Source: Rhodococcoides fascians A44A
GTDB lineage: Bacteria; Actinomycetota; Actinomycetes; Mycobacteriales; Mycobacteriaceae
Reading direction: 5' to 3'
Length of the DNA stretch: 64,000 bases
NCBI RefSeq assembly: GCF_000760735.1
Contig: NZ_JMEX01000008.1
Span: 1,702,786 to 1,766,785 of the forward strand
Part shown: positions 15,840-23,398 of the stretch, piece after piece
How positions within the stretch are numbered: position 1 is the first letter of the stretch
Layout: each line of letters opens with the position of its first letter
Position numbers and translations under genes: made by a program
The notes under the pieces: generated by a model
The model's input: the letters and a program-made list of their open reading frames with translations, nothing else
Told to the model about the DNA's origin: nothing
Databases searched by the model: none

Positions 15840-16517
15840 ATGACCTACACAGCACTCGACGTTCTGAAGTACTACGCCGTGCGCGCCAAGTCGCAGATCG
15901 AATGGGCCACCGACTTCATCAGCGGCAATGTCTATCATGAACTGGCCGACAAGGACGCCAGCCGGGTCGAAGACGTACTGGAGAGTCCACTCGACACGAT
16001 CAACGAGTTCGCTGAAAACCTCCTCGCTGCGGTGCTCGAGATCGAACCCGAGTTCAAAGCCAGCACCGGTCTCTTCTCGGATGGCCGACGTGTCTCGACG
16101 TCGGTGTGGGTCGAGCAGGGCTGCGTCTACGTGCATCCCTGGCATTACGACCCCGAGAAGGGGCCGCAGGAGCCGTACAAGATTCGAGGCGGCAGGCTCG
16201 GCGCCGATCCCGGCCAGTACGCGGGCAGCTACGACCTGCACGTGGATCCGGCCGCGCAGACCGTCGAAGCGGAGCTGTTCAAGTCCTCGTTCGTCTACTA
16301 CGCCGAACCTGTCGCTGCGGTGGAGAACATGGTTGCGAACGTGGGGCTGGGGGAGTTCACCGGCGAGTTCGGGCCCGAGAAGATCGCCCTCGACATCGGC
16401 GACAGTGTCACGCGGCGCACCGTGTACCTCGATCCCGGGGAAGCCATCGCGTTGGCGGATTCACTGACTGCCCACGCCGACGGTGCGAAGAAGGCTGACA
16501 GCGTCGATGTCCACTGA
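15840..16517 (+). CDS. Unknown early phage protein
   Basis: 225 residues; the ATG is preceded by GGGAG. The N-terminal half is helical and acidic (SRVEDVLESPLDTINEFAENLLAAVLEIEPEF), the middle rich in aromatic residues and Gly, and the end again helical (GEAIALADSLTAHADG). It resembles the 14258 protein in having a GxAxALADSL/EATQLAHTLL-type final helix; this may be a shared interaction module. No known domain. Overlaps the following small gene by 11 nt. Confidence 0.7.
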   Translation: MTYTALDVLKYYAVRAKSQIEWATDFISGNVYHELADKDASRVEDVLESPLDTINEFAENLLAAVLEIEPEFKASTGLFSDGRRVSTSVWVEQGCVYVHPWHYDPEKGPQEPYKIRGGRLGADPGQYAGSYDLHVDPAAQTVEAELFKSSFVYYAEPVAAVENMVANVGLGEFTGEFGPEKIALDIGDSVTRRTVYLDPGEAIALADSLTAHADGAKKADSVDVH

Positions 16518-16659
16518 GGATCTGCGGCCTTACGCACGGGAGCTGCTGCGTTCGTGCGCGGCCCGGGATCCGCGACACCGCGAGTACTTCGTTGCTCTGG
16601 CAAGGAAGTACGGATTGAACGACGTCGAGATCGAGGCGGAGCTGTGCGCCACTCACTGA
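16507..16659 (+). CDS. Small unknown protein (50 residues)
   Basis: ATG 16507 to TGA 16659. The product is helical (STEDLRPYARELLRSCAARD then REYFVALARKYGLNDVEIEAEL), similar in feel to small phage DNA-binding or anti-sigma-like proteins. It overlaps the upstream gene by 11 nt, and the hairpin at 16667 follows its stop directly, so it ends the early operon. Confidence 0.55.
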   Translation: MSTEDLRPYARELLRSCAARDPRHREYFVALARKYGLNDVEIEAELCATH

Positions 16660-16666
16660 CCACCCC

Positions 16667-16699
16667 GGGTGTCCGTGGCAATGACTGCCACGGACACCC
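16667..16699 (+). terminator. Perfect 14-bp hairpin between early and replication genes
   Basis: GGGTGTCCGTGGCA (16667-16680) and its exact inverse at 16686-16699 with a 5-nt loop. It sits 8 nt after the stop of the 50-residue gene. There is no T-run, common for actinobacterial terminators. Apparent GTG/ATG starts at 16669 and 16681 fall inside it, which favours 16732 as the true start of the next gene. Confidence 0.7.
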
Positions 16700-16731
16700 G
16701 TTCCACCCAACCGAGCGGAGGTGCCCCACCT

Positions 16732-17736
16732 ATGCCACGTGACCACGGCCGCGTGCTGTGCCGTATCTGGACCGACCCGAAGTTCTTGGCACGCTCCGAG
16801 TCTGCTCAACGGATGTACATGTTGCTGCTGTCGCAACCAACGGTCAACAACGCGGGAGTCCAGCCACTGCTCGTCGGCAAGTGGGCCCGAAAGGGTCCGA
16901 CCGGCGACGAGGACGATGTCCGCAAGTCCCTCACCGAATTGGAAGAGCATGGCTACATCGTGACGGACACAGACACCGAAGAGCTGCTTATTCGGTCGTT
17001 CATCCGCAACGACGGTGGCATGAAACACCGTTACATCATGAAGAACGCCCTCGGGTGTGCAGAGGCGATCGAGAGTGCGTTACTACGGCGAGTACTTGCT
17101 CGAGAACTCCGCCGTCTGGGTCGCGACGACGCGGGGGAGACGGCCACGAAAATGGAGGCTGCACTTGCCGATTTCGAACCCATCGAGAACCCTTCAGAAT
17201 CCCATTCGAATGGGATTCTGAACCCATCGGAATCCCATTCCGAACCCATCGAGATGGCATCCCAGCAAGAAATGCCATTCGAATCCCATTCCGATGGCAA
17301 TCGAATCACTGCGGTGAAGGTGAAGGTGAGTAGTAAAGGTTCTGTTAGTAATTACTTATCTTCTAAAGACTCTAAAGATCGTTCATCTGCTCCGCAGACG
17401 AGCTCGTACTCGGCTGCATTCGAATCGTTCTGGACCGCCTACCCCCGCAAGTCCGCAAAGCGGAAGGCGTTCGACGCATGGAAGCGCGCCGTCCGGCGGA
17501 CGGGGGACAACGAGATCCTTATCGCCGGCGCTACGCGCTACCGCGAAGACCCGAACCGGGAAGACCAGTTCACCAAGCAAGGTGAAGCCTGGCTCAACGG
17601 CGACTGCTGGGACGACGACCCGCTACCCGCCCGACATCAACAGCACGGCGCATCCAGGCCCGACCCGACCGAGCGTGGCCGCTCCGTGGCCGACATTGCC
17701 CAGAAAATCAGAGCCCAACAAGGAGCCACACCATGA
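16732..17736 (+). CDS. Phage replication initiator-like protein carrying a probable embedded origin
   Basis: 334 residues from ATG 16732, downstream of GGAGG. The N-terminal about 110 residues look like a winged-helix replication-initiator domain (HGRVLCRIWTDPKFLARSES, VRKSLTELEEHGYIV). The C-terminus has FWTAYPRKSAKRKAFDAWKR, the conserved segment of many phage/plasmid replisome-organiser proteins. The middle (about residues 148-225) is low-complexity with repeated ESHS/PSESHS words that are the translation of DNA iterons (17176-17291) and an AT-rich tract. Next to primase-helicase, as lambda O is to P. It overlaps the next gene by ATGA. Confidence 0.75.
   Translation: MPRDHGRVLCRIWTDPKFLARSESAQRMYMLLLSQPTVNNAGVQPLLVGKWARKGPTGDEDDVRKSLTELEEHGYIVTDTDTEELLIRSFIRNDGGMKHRYIMKNALGCAEAIESALLRRVLARELRRLGRDDAGETATKMEAALADFEPIENPSESHSNGILNPSESHSEPIEMASQQEMPFESHSDGNRITAVKVKVSSKGSVSNYLSSKDSKDRSSAPQTSSYSAAFESFWTAYPRKSAKRKAFDAWKRAVRRTGDNEILIAGATRYREDPNREDQFTKQGEAWLNGDCWDDDPLPARHQQHGASRPDPTERGRSVADIAQKIRAQQGATP
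17176..17398 (+). promoter_or_regulatory. Putative phage replication origin (iterons plus AT-rich tract) inside the initiator gene
   Basis: Two alternating words recur: GAACCCATCG at 17176, 17220 and 17242, and GAATCCCATTC at 17197, 17230 and 17281. The copy at 17197-17218 forms a perfect 22-bp palindrome. Immediately downstream (about 17328-17398) is the most AT-rich stretch nearby (TAGTAAAGGTTCTGTTAGTA and following), suited to strand opening. Iterons then a melting region within the initiator gene is the lambdoid origin layout. Confidence 0.65.
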
Positions 17737-18221
17737 CCGCACTCGACACCGCCGCAGCGGCTCTCGAACGCGCAGCCGTCCTCGATCACCGTCTGACCGT
17801 CACCGAAGCCACCGTGCAGGCGTGGGCCGACTGCTTCACCGACAAGCCGATTTGGCTCGACGAAGCCGTGAAGGCAGTAGGAGATCACTACTCGCAGCCG
17901 AGCCCTTTCCCGATCATGCCCGGCGACGTACTCGCTCGCGTCGCCGACATCGAGCTCGGCCCCAAGTCCTCACAGGAACGCATCGACTGGTTCCTCGACA
18001 CGTGGGCGCAGCACCCGTACGCCCGCGCACTCATGGAAGCCACCGGCGTCGAGTTCAAGCTGCCGCCCGAGCCCGACGAATTCCGCACCAATTCCTGGGG
18101 CGCACACAACTGGCACCGAGACTGGCTTATCGGCTGGGTGAACGAGAACCGCGAGAAGCTCGTCGCCGCGATTCGCAGTGGGCAGTCCCGCTACCGCGGA
18201 CCTCGTCACGAGGGCTGGTGA
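17733..18221 (+). CDS. Unknown protein in replication module
   Basis: 162 residues with a start overlapping the initiator's stop (ATGA). Mainly helical (TAAAALERAAVLDHRLTVTEATVQAWADCF, PIWLDEAVKAVGDHY) with a Trp-rich C-terminus (NSWGAHNWHRDWLIGWVNENREKL). The N-terminal part resembles phage proteins annotated as zinc-free 'replicative helicase inhibitor/loader-like'. Location between initiator and helicase is where loaders occur, but there is no Walker A, so it is not a DnaC-type ATPase. Function unproven. Confidence 0.65.
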   Translation: MTALDTAAAALERAAVLDHRLTVTEATVQAWADCFTDKPIWLDEAVKAVGDHYSQPSPFPIMPGDVLARVADIELGPKSSQERIDWFLDTWAQHPYARALMEATGVEFKLPPEPDEFRTNSWGAHNWHRDWLIGWVNENREKLVAAIRSGQSRYRGPRHEGW

Positions 18222-18224
18222 CAG

Positions 18225-19847
18225 GTGATCAGTTTCGAGCGCGTCGTCGACGCCTTCCGTGACGAGGGCCTGATCGTTCAGGATCTCGGCCACGGCAAGG
18301 CTGCGGCGCAAGCCCCCGGTCATTCATCGGCCGACAGGTCGGTGTCGTTCAAGCACAACGGAGTCGACCGGACGATCATCTACTGCCACTCCGATCCGAC
18401 AGAACAGGTTCTCGACGCCCTCAGGCTCACGCAGAGCGATTTATTCGACTCCCCTAAGGGTTCGACCCACACCTACCCAGACGGGAGGATCGTACGGCGC
18501 AGCACCGACAAAAAATTCTCGCAGTACGGCAACACGAAAGGCGACCAGCTTTACCGCGCCGACCGACTACGGGAATCGTCGACGGTGTGGTTCTGCGAAG
18601 GCGAGAGCGACGTCCACATGCTCGAATCCGAGGGCGTCGTCGCCACCACGACGGCGGGCGGTGCAGGCAGCGTCCACCTGTTCGACATGACGCCCCTGCA
18701 CGGCAAAACCGTCATCATCGTGCGCGACATGGACGAACCCGGCGCCAAGCGCGCACGGAAGCTGATGGAACTCCTAGGCGCCGTCGCCAACGTCCGCGTC
18801 GTCGAACCCATCGCAGGCAAGGACGCGACCGATCACATCGTTCGCGGACACACCTTGGCCGAGTTCCGTGAGACCCACGACTTCGACAACGCCAAGCTCG
18901 CCGCCATCCTGCGCCAGCTCGCCGACGAGTCCGCCGAATCCAGCCACGTCGCCAGCATTGTCGGCCGCGCCCGCAAGGCACTCGACATCGTCGCGGCGCC
19001 ATCACTGCGCGACACCGCCCTGAAGAAGTTCGGCGACGGCCTCGACGACTGGTGGGAGTGGGTCGACGCACCCGCCGAGAAGGTCCGCTCGATGCCGACG
19101 CCGTGGCCGGAGATCGACGACGCCCTCGCCGGCGGGCTGCAACCGCAACGCTCATACCTGATCGCAGCAAGGCCCGGACATGGAAAGTCCATCGGTCTAA
19201 CCAACTTCGCGCTCTACGCGTCCGGGCAGGGATACCGCGGCGCACTGTTCTCGATCGAGATGGGCCGCACAGAGGTCATGTCCCGCATCCTCGCCGCCGG
19301 TGCTCGAGCAGAGTACGGGCAGATCACCCGACGCAGCCTCGACGACTTCAACCGCGCTCGCATCGCCGCGTACGCCTCCGACGCCGTCGACATGCCGCTG
19401 TGGATCTCCGATCAGCCCTCGATCACCGTCGACAAGATCCGCGCCGACGCGATCGCGATGAAACGCTCCGGAGGCCTCGACTTCATCGCCGTCGACTACC
19501 TGCAGCTGCTCAAGGCGACATCGTCGAAAGTGAGTCGACAGGAACAAATCTCCGAGATCTCCTGGGCGCTCAAAACTATGTCGCGTGAACTTGACGTCGC
19601 AGTCCTTACTGCCTGCCAGCTCAACCGCGGCAACGCCAAGGACAAGCGCCCACCCGCACTCTCGGATCTCCGCGAATCGGGGTCGCTCGAACAGGACGCC
19701 GACGTCGTCATCCTGCTGCACCACCCGACCGTCGACGACCGCCAGATCACCGGTGACGTCGAGATGCGCATCGAAAAGAACCGCACAGGGCCGCTGCACA
19801 TCGCGACGCTGCCATGGCGCGGCTACCAGGCTCGTATCGGCGGATGA
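18225..19847 (+). CDS. Bifunctional primase (TOPRIM)-DnaB-family helicase
   Basis: 540 residues, GTG start. The N-terminal TOPRIM has E125-G (WFCEGESDV) and D168-x-D170 (VRDMDEPG). No zinc-finger Cys cluster is seen before it, so template recognition may differ from DnaG. The C-terminal RecA-like helicase core has Walker A R316-PGHGKS (317-322), Walker B FIAVDYLQLL, and the DnaB-type motif QLNRG then LSDLRESGSLEQDADVV. This is the T7 gp4-like layout: it primes and unwinds at the phage fork. It follows the initiator gene and a small unknown gene and is probably in one transcript. Confidence 0.9.
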   Translation: MISFERVVDAFRDEGLIVQDLGHGKAAAQAPGHSSADRSVSFKHNGVDRTIIYCHSDPTEQVLDALRLTQSDLFDSPKGSTHTYPDGRIVRRSTDKKFSQYGNTKGDQLYRADRLRESSTVWFCEGESDVHMLESEGVVATTTAGGAGSVHLFDMTPLHGKTVIIVRDMDEPGAKRARKLMELLGAVANVRVVEPIAGKDATDHIVRGHTLAEFRETHDFDNAKLAAILRQLADESAESSHVASIVGRARKALDIVAAPSLRDTALKKFGDGLDDWWEWVDAPAEKVRSMPTPWPEIDDALAGGLQPQRSYLIAARPGHGKSIGLTNFALYASGQGYRGALFSIEMGRTEVMSRILAAGARAEYGQITRRSLDDFNRARIAAYASDAVDMPLWISDQPSITVDKIRADAIAMKRSGGLDFIAVDYLQLLKATSSKVSRQEQISEISWALKTMSRELDVAVLTACQLNRGNAKDKRPPALSDLRESGSLEQDADVVILLHHPTVDDRQITGDVEMRIEKNRTGPLHIATLPWRGYQARIGG

Positions 19848-19848
19848 G

Positions 19849-20043
19849 ATGCCGATCAAGAAAGTCAAGACTAAGCCCGGGAATCCCTGGGGGTGCGTTG
19901 GAAAGAAGCGCTACGACACCGAGAAAGGCGCGAAGAAGAACGAATTCAGAGACCGGTTCGGCCCCGTAACCGCCTACCACTGCACCAACTGCAACGGGTG
20001 GCACATCGGACACAAACGACGACCACGAAAGAGGCGGAAATGA
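19849..20043 (+). CDS. Small zinc-ribbon-like basic protein
   Basis: 64 residues, rich in Lys/Arg, with YHCTNCNGWHIGH: a CxxC followed by spaced His residues that can bind zinc. Small proteins with this C-x-x-C-x-G-W-H pattern are common in actinophage replication regions. ATG 19849 is 2 nt after the helicase stop codon, and its own stop overlaps the next ATG. Probably nucleic-acid binding. Confidence 0.7.
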   Translation: MPIKKVKTKPGNPWGCVGKKRYDTEKGAKKNEFRDRFGPVTAYHCTNCNGWHIGHKRRPRKRRK

Positions 20044-20822
20044 CACTGACTCAAGCCGTGATTCAGTTCGGCTATCGCACAGCGGCGGCACTGATCTGGA
20101 TCATCTTCGGCGGAATCATCGCATCGGACTCGACTGACGATTGGCAGGCCCAGAGCCCGATCCACCGAATTGCTTTCCTCGTCCTCTGCGTCGCAGTGGG
20201 CGGCATCGCGCACTGGCTCATGTCCCTCGGCTACCGCCACAGGGAGGGCTACGAGTCCGTGAAGATCCCGAAGACACCCAAGTTCACAGGATTCAGCGTG
20301 GACTTCGTCGGTGGAGAGCGTGAATGGCATGACGCGGATCAGCTGCGCCTCTTCGCCTCCGACCTGCTGCTGAGAGCACGCCGGGTGGATGCCCTGCAGC
20401 GGCTCGCGTCGCAGCGGAAGTGGATCTGGTTCTACCGAGCAGGTAGCTGGACGCCGCGACGGCCCATCTACATCGGCAGCGACGAACATGATCGTCACAC
20501 TCTCGTGCTGTCGTTGCCGTACTCCGGTTCGCCCGCAGCGGTAATAGCGCTGCCTTGGTGGCCATGTCGATGCACGGAAAGCCCCGAACCTGCGTCAACC
20601 TCGCAGACATTCATCGATGCCTGCCTCGCCGGTGACGCTGACGCAAACGACCTCGACGACTGGATCGACCGCTGGCATGAAAGCGACAGCGCACAAAGCC
20701 TCGACGAATTCATCGGCCTGACCAAAGAAGAAGCGAGATGGCCGTGGACCGGATACGGCAACATCCCCGAAGTTCTCGACCGTCGCCGACAGGCCATCTC
20801 CGACACCAATGAGAAGCCGTGA
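20040..20822 (+). CDS. Unknown membrane-anchored phage protein
   Basis: 260 residues. The N-terminus has two transmembrane helices (about residues 13-30 and 44-65: TAAALIWIIFGGIIA; IAFLVLCVAVGGIAHWLMSL). A cytoplasmic domain follows with YRHREGYE... and a beta-rich segment (HTLVLSLPYSG). ATGA overlap with the zinc-ribbon gene. Membrane proteins in the early region of temperate phages often mediate superinfection exclusion; no direct evidence here. Confidence 0.65.
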   Translation: MTLTQAVIQFGYRTAAALIWIIFGGIIASDSTDDWQAQSPIHRIAFLVLCVAVGGIAHWLMSLGYRHREGYESVKIPKTPKFTGFSVDFVGGEREWHDADQLRLFASDLLLRARRVDALQRLASQRKWIWFYRAGSWTPRRPIYIGSDEHDRHTLVLSLPYSGSPAAVIALPWWPCRCTESPEPASTSQTFIDACLAGDADANDLDDWIDRWHESDSAQSLDEFIGLTKEEARWPWTGYGNIPEVLDRRRQAISDTNEKP

Positions 20823-21013
20823 GTACAGATTCAGACCGGGAACTGCTGGACGCCGTGGAACACGCCATCGAGAACGAACTCGACAGCTACACCGTCGACT
20901 CGCGAGCCAACCTCGGCAACGGATACATCGCCGAAGTCATCACCAGCCGCCTATCCCGCGACGGATTCCTACGAGAACCACAGCGAGCAAGCATGAACAC
21001 GGAGGGCCCATGA
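20819..21013 (+). CDS. Small unknown phage protein
   Basis: 64 residues, GTG start overlapping the previous stop (GTGA). Sequence DRELLDAVEHAIENELDSYT... GYIAEVITSRLSRDGFLRE is an amphipathic helix pair typical of small actinophage proteins of unknown role. Its end overlaps the next ATG (ATGA). Confidence 0.6.
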   Translation: MSTDSDRELLDAVEHAIENELDSYTVDSRANLGNGYIAEVITSRLSRDGFLREPQRASMNTEGP

Positions 21014-21792
21014 CCAACACCGATCACCTCTACCTCGACCGCCTAGGCCAGAAGCACGTCATCGGAATGCTCCGCCAAATACCCCGCATCGTCGCCGATC
21101 TCGCTGTCACCATCACTCGCCGCGACGTCATCTCTCGCCCCATGCCAGGCGGGCGCTCATCCGTCGAACGCGTCGAGATGCCCCTGCCCCTCAACGTCGA
21201 CGCCATGCTGCAAGCCGACCGACTCCGCACACTCCTCGCCGGCTACTGCGCCAACGCCTGCATGTACCGAGGCCTCATCTACGCCCCCACACTCCCACCC
21301 GGATACACACACTGGCAGCACTTCATCGGACCACTCCAAGCTAACGAGCGCCGCATCCCGGAAGGCTGGACCGAAGAACCCGTCCTGTCCCTCGCGCGCT
21401 GGCTCAACCAGAACCTCATCGCATTCGCCATGACCGAGAACAGCGAACACGCACCCACCCAACTACGCAACGCACTGAAGGCATGCACCGACGCCATCGA
21501 CCTACCGCCCGACGAGATCTGCAAGGAGCCCGACCAGCAGGCAATCGACCAGTCCTATGACATGCTCCTCACCGCACGCGAACTGCAGAACATCATGCCG
21601 CAGCTAGGGGAGAAGCCACTGAAGGCGGACACCATCCACTCATGGACCGACCGGAAACGCTACAAGGACAACGCTCTCGCGTTCCAAGAGATCGCTGGCG
21701 TCAAGGGATACGTGTATCGACTCGGCGACGTATTGGCTATCCGACGCGCCCGAGAAGCTGCTCGGTCACAACGCATGTCCGAGGTCAGCTGA
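21010..21792 (+). CDS. Unknown phage protein with C-terminal helix-turn-helix-like segment
   Basis: 260 residues; GGAGGG just upstream of ATG 21010. The N-terminal half includes a Cys/His cluster (LLAGYCANACMY). The C-terminal half reads LLTARELQNIMPQLGEKPLK then TIHSWTDRKRY and VYRLGDVLAIRRAREA, the pattern of a MerR/terminase-type winged helix (choose site, read groove, wing, final helix). Last gene of the early/replication block; a strong hairpin follows at 21858. Could be a late-gene regulator; position supports this weakly. Confidence 0.6.
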   Translation: MTNTDHLYLDRLGQKHVIGMLRQIPRIVADLAVTITRRDVISRPMPGGRSSVERVEMPLPLNVDAMLQADRLRTLLAGYCANACMYRGLIYAPTLPPGYTHWQHFIGPLQANERRIPEGWTEEPVLSLARWLNQNLIAFAMTENSEHAPTQLRNALKACTDAIDLPPDEICKEPDQQAIDQSYDMLLTARELQNIMPQLGEKPLKADTIHSWTDRKRYKDNALAFQEIAGVKGYVYRLGDVLAIRRAREAARSQRMSEVS

Positions 21793-21857
21793 TACACTGC
21801 GTGTGGGCGATCGGTGTGTAGCACGAACCACCGACACGACCACCCCCCAATCGCAAT

Positions 21858-21890
21858 CACTGAAGCCCTCCAACGTGGGGGGCTTCAGTG
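21858..21890 (+). terminator. Terminator after the replication block
   Basis: CACTGAAGCCCTCC pairs with GGGGGGCTTCAGTG around a 5-nt AACGT loop (one G-T wobble). It separates the early/replication genes from the HNH-terminase transcript. Confidence 0.8.
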
Positions 21891-21910
21891 CTGTCCGGGT
21901 AGAGGTGCGC

Positions 21911-21985
21911 ATGATCATGAATATGATCGACTGGCTGATCTACAACATCGCCCGCATCATCTTCCGATACACGGCACATCGCTGA
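21911..21985 (+). CDS. Tiny hydrophobic peptide (24 residues)
   Basis: ATG 21911 to TGA 21985: MIMNMIDWLIYNIARIIFRY and four more residues. A single amphipathic/hydrophobic helix with a basic end. Its stop overlaps the next ATG (TGATG). The ribosome site is GAGGTG, 5 nt upstream. Possibly a leader or membrane-active peptide; coding status uncertain. Confidence 0.4.
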   Translation: MIMNMIDWLIYNIARIIFRYTAHR

Positions 21986-22134
21986 TGGCCACACCAAGCC
22001 TCGCGCAGCGGATCACCAACACGTACCGACTGATGCTCAGCGCCAGAGCCAACGGCGAGAAGGCAGCCGAAGCGACCTACACGCGCCGCATGAATGACCT
22101 ACTCGAACGCATACCCAGACCCGCGAGGTTCTGA
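21985..22134 (+). CDS. Small unknown phage protein (49 residues)
   Basis: ATG 21985, stop overlapping the HNH start. Helical and basic (LAQRITNTYRLMLSARANGE, YTRRMNDLLERIPRP). Sits directly before the HNH gene; similar small ORFs precede HNH/terminase genes in actinophages. Could bind DNA. Confidence 0.55.
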   Translation: MATPSLAQRITNTYRLMLSARANGEKAAEATYTRRMNDLLERIPRPARF

Positions 22135-22445
22135 TGGCATGGGCCAACGGGCACACACGCACCAGCACCAAAGAGCACAAGGCATGGGCGAGAGCTGTTC
22201 TCTCTAAGGACAGTTACACATGCCGCATCCAAGGGCCACGCTGCATCGGCAGAGCCACAATCGCCGACCACATACGCAACGTCGCCGAACACCCCGACGC
22301 ACAGTACGACGTGAGCAATGGACAGGCCGCATGCCAACCATGCTCCGACGACAAGACACAGATGGAAGCAGCACGCGGCCGACAACGATACCGAGCACGC
22401 GGACGCTACCAACCAGCACGAGACAAACACCCCGGACTCCGATAG
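22134..22445 (+). CDS. HNH endonuclease
   Basis: 103 residues. Zinc-binding Cys pairs bracket the HNH: YTCRIQGPRC, then the catalytic ADHI (His of the beta-beta-alpha metal site), an Asn at DVSNGQ, then ACQPCSDDKT. HNH proteins encoded next to the terminase (HK97 gp74 type) stimulate terminase cleavage during DNA packaging. The tail is highly basic. Overlaps its neighbour by 1 nt (TGATG). Confidence 0.85.
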   Translation: MAWANGHTRTSTKEHKAWARAVLSKDSYTCRIQGPRCIGRATIADHIRNVAEHPDAQYDVSNGQAACQPCSDDKTQMEAARGRQRYRARGRYQPARDKHPGLR

Positions 22446-22462
22446 CGAAAGGTCTGCCGACC

Positions 22463-22756
22463 ATGCGCATGCGAACGCTCGAACTCCCCACCGTCATCGT
22501 TGGCCCGACAGCGAAGACACCATTCGTCGTCATCCTCGACAGGTTCGGACCCGACGAAGAGTGGGACGACTCGATGGCCGACGCAGTCAAGGAAGCATCG
22601 GGCGCGGCCGGTGTCATCGCATTCCGAGACCACGAAGTCGAGCTCTACAACGATGTGACAGAGGGAGACCTCGAACGTCACGACCTGACTATCGCTACAG
22701 CGCAAGCACTCATCGACCACCAACGGCTCAACGAGTACGCCCGCAAGCAGCCCTGA
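22463..22756 (+). CDS. Unknown protein between HNH and terminase
   Basis: 97 residues from ATG 22463, GAAAGG upstream at a long spacing (an alternative is ATG 22469). Sequence has alternating beta strands (TVIVGPTAKTPFVVILDRFG, GVIAFRDHEVELY) and acidic patches. No family known. Lies in the packaging cluster. Confidence 0.55.
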   Translation: MRMRTLELPTVIVGPTAKTPFVVILDRFGPDEEWDDSMADAVKEASGAAGVIAFRDHEVELYNDVTEGDLERHDLTIATAQALIDHQRLNEYARKQP

Positions 22757-22794
22757 CCAGCGGAAACGCCCGCAGGACTCCGACCTGGGCATAT

Positions 22795-22812
22795 GCCCCT
22801 CCCCCCAGGGGC
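22795..22812 (+). terminator. Short GC hairpin before terminase genes
   Basis: GCCCCT and AGGGGC pair around a six-C loop. It lies in the 174-nt space before the small terminase gene, where a late promoter and the packaging (cos/pac) site might also lie. Confidence 0.4.
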
Positions 22813-22930
22813 TGAGCTTCTACGGTCGGCATAGTCGCTCCGGTTCAGCCTGACTCTGGGGTTTTCGAGTTCCGCATGCAGATCGAATGAGACGCGATGT
22901 CTTGCAATCACTTCGCGAGGAGGTGACCTG

Positions 22931-23398
22931 ATGGCTGGACGTGGTTCTGCACCTAAGGATGCATCCAAACTTGCTGGGCATGGCGCGGCAAAGGCGCGCG
23001 CCGCCGGGATGCGGGTTATAACCGCCGAGCCGACTCGCCAGCCGAACCTCCCGGTTCTGTACTTCCCGGACGAGGATGGGAAGAAGCGCCGATTTGCATG
23101 GCCTGAGATCACCAAGACATGGTGGGGAATGTGGCGGGATTCGCCTCTGTCCGATGAGTTCACGGCGACCGATTGGTCGGAGCTTCTCGATACGGCACTG
23201 CTGCATGCTCGTTTTTGGTCGGGCGAGTTCAAGCTGGCGGGGGAGCTCAGGTTGCGCGTCGCAAAATTTGGAGCGACCCCCGAAGACCGTGCGCGCCTGC
23301 GTATTCAGTTCGCAATGGCTACTCAGGCTGAAGAGCGAGTTAAGGAACCCGGTGCTGGTTCAAGCCGCGCCCGACGCGGTCCGCTGAAAGCTGTCTAG
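22931..23398 (+). CDS. Terminase small subunit
   Basis: 155 residues, AGGAGGTGA just before ATG 22931. The conserved central segment (TWWGMWRDSPLSDEFTATDW... LLDTALLHARFWSGE... LAGELRLRVAKFGATPEDRARLR) matches actinophage small terminases, which recognise the packaging site and assemble as a ring. The last stop base overlaps the large subunit's GTG (TAGTG). Assignment rests on sequence pattern and on the adjacent large subunit. Confidence 0.85.
   Translation: MAGRGSAPKDASKLAGHGAAKARAAGMRVITAEPTRQPNLPVLYFPDEDGKKRRFAWPEITKTWWGMWRDSPLSDEFTATDWSELLDTALLHARFWSGEFKLAGELRLRVAKFGATPEDRARLRIQFAMATQAEERVKEPGAGSSRARRGPLKAV

Noticed and set aside
17183..17300. CRISPR-like short repeats
   Set aside because: The repeats are 10-11 bp words inside a coding gene with irregular spacing and an AT-rich neighbour; this fits origin iterons, not a CRISPR array. 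No cas genes are present.
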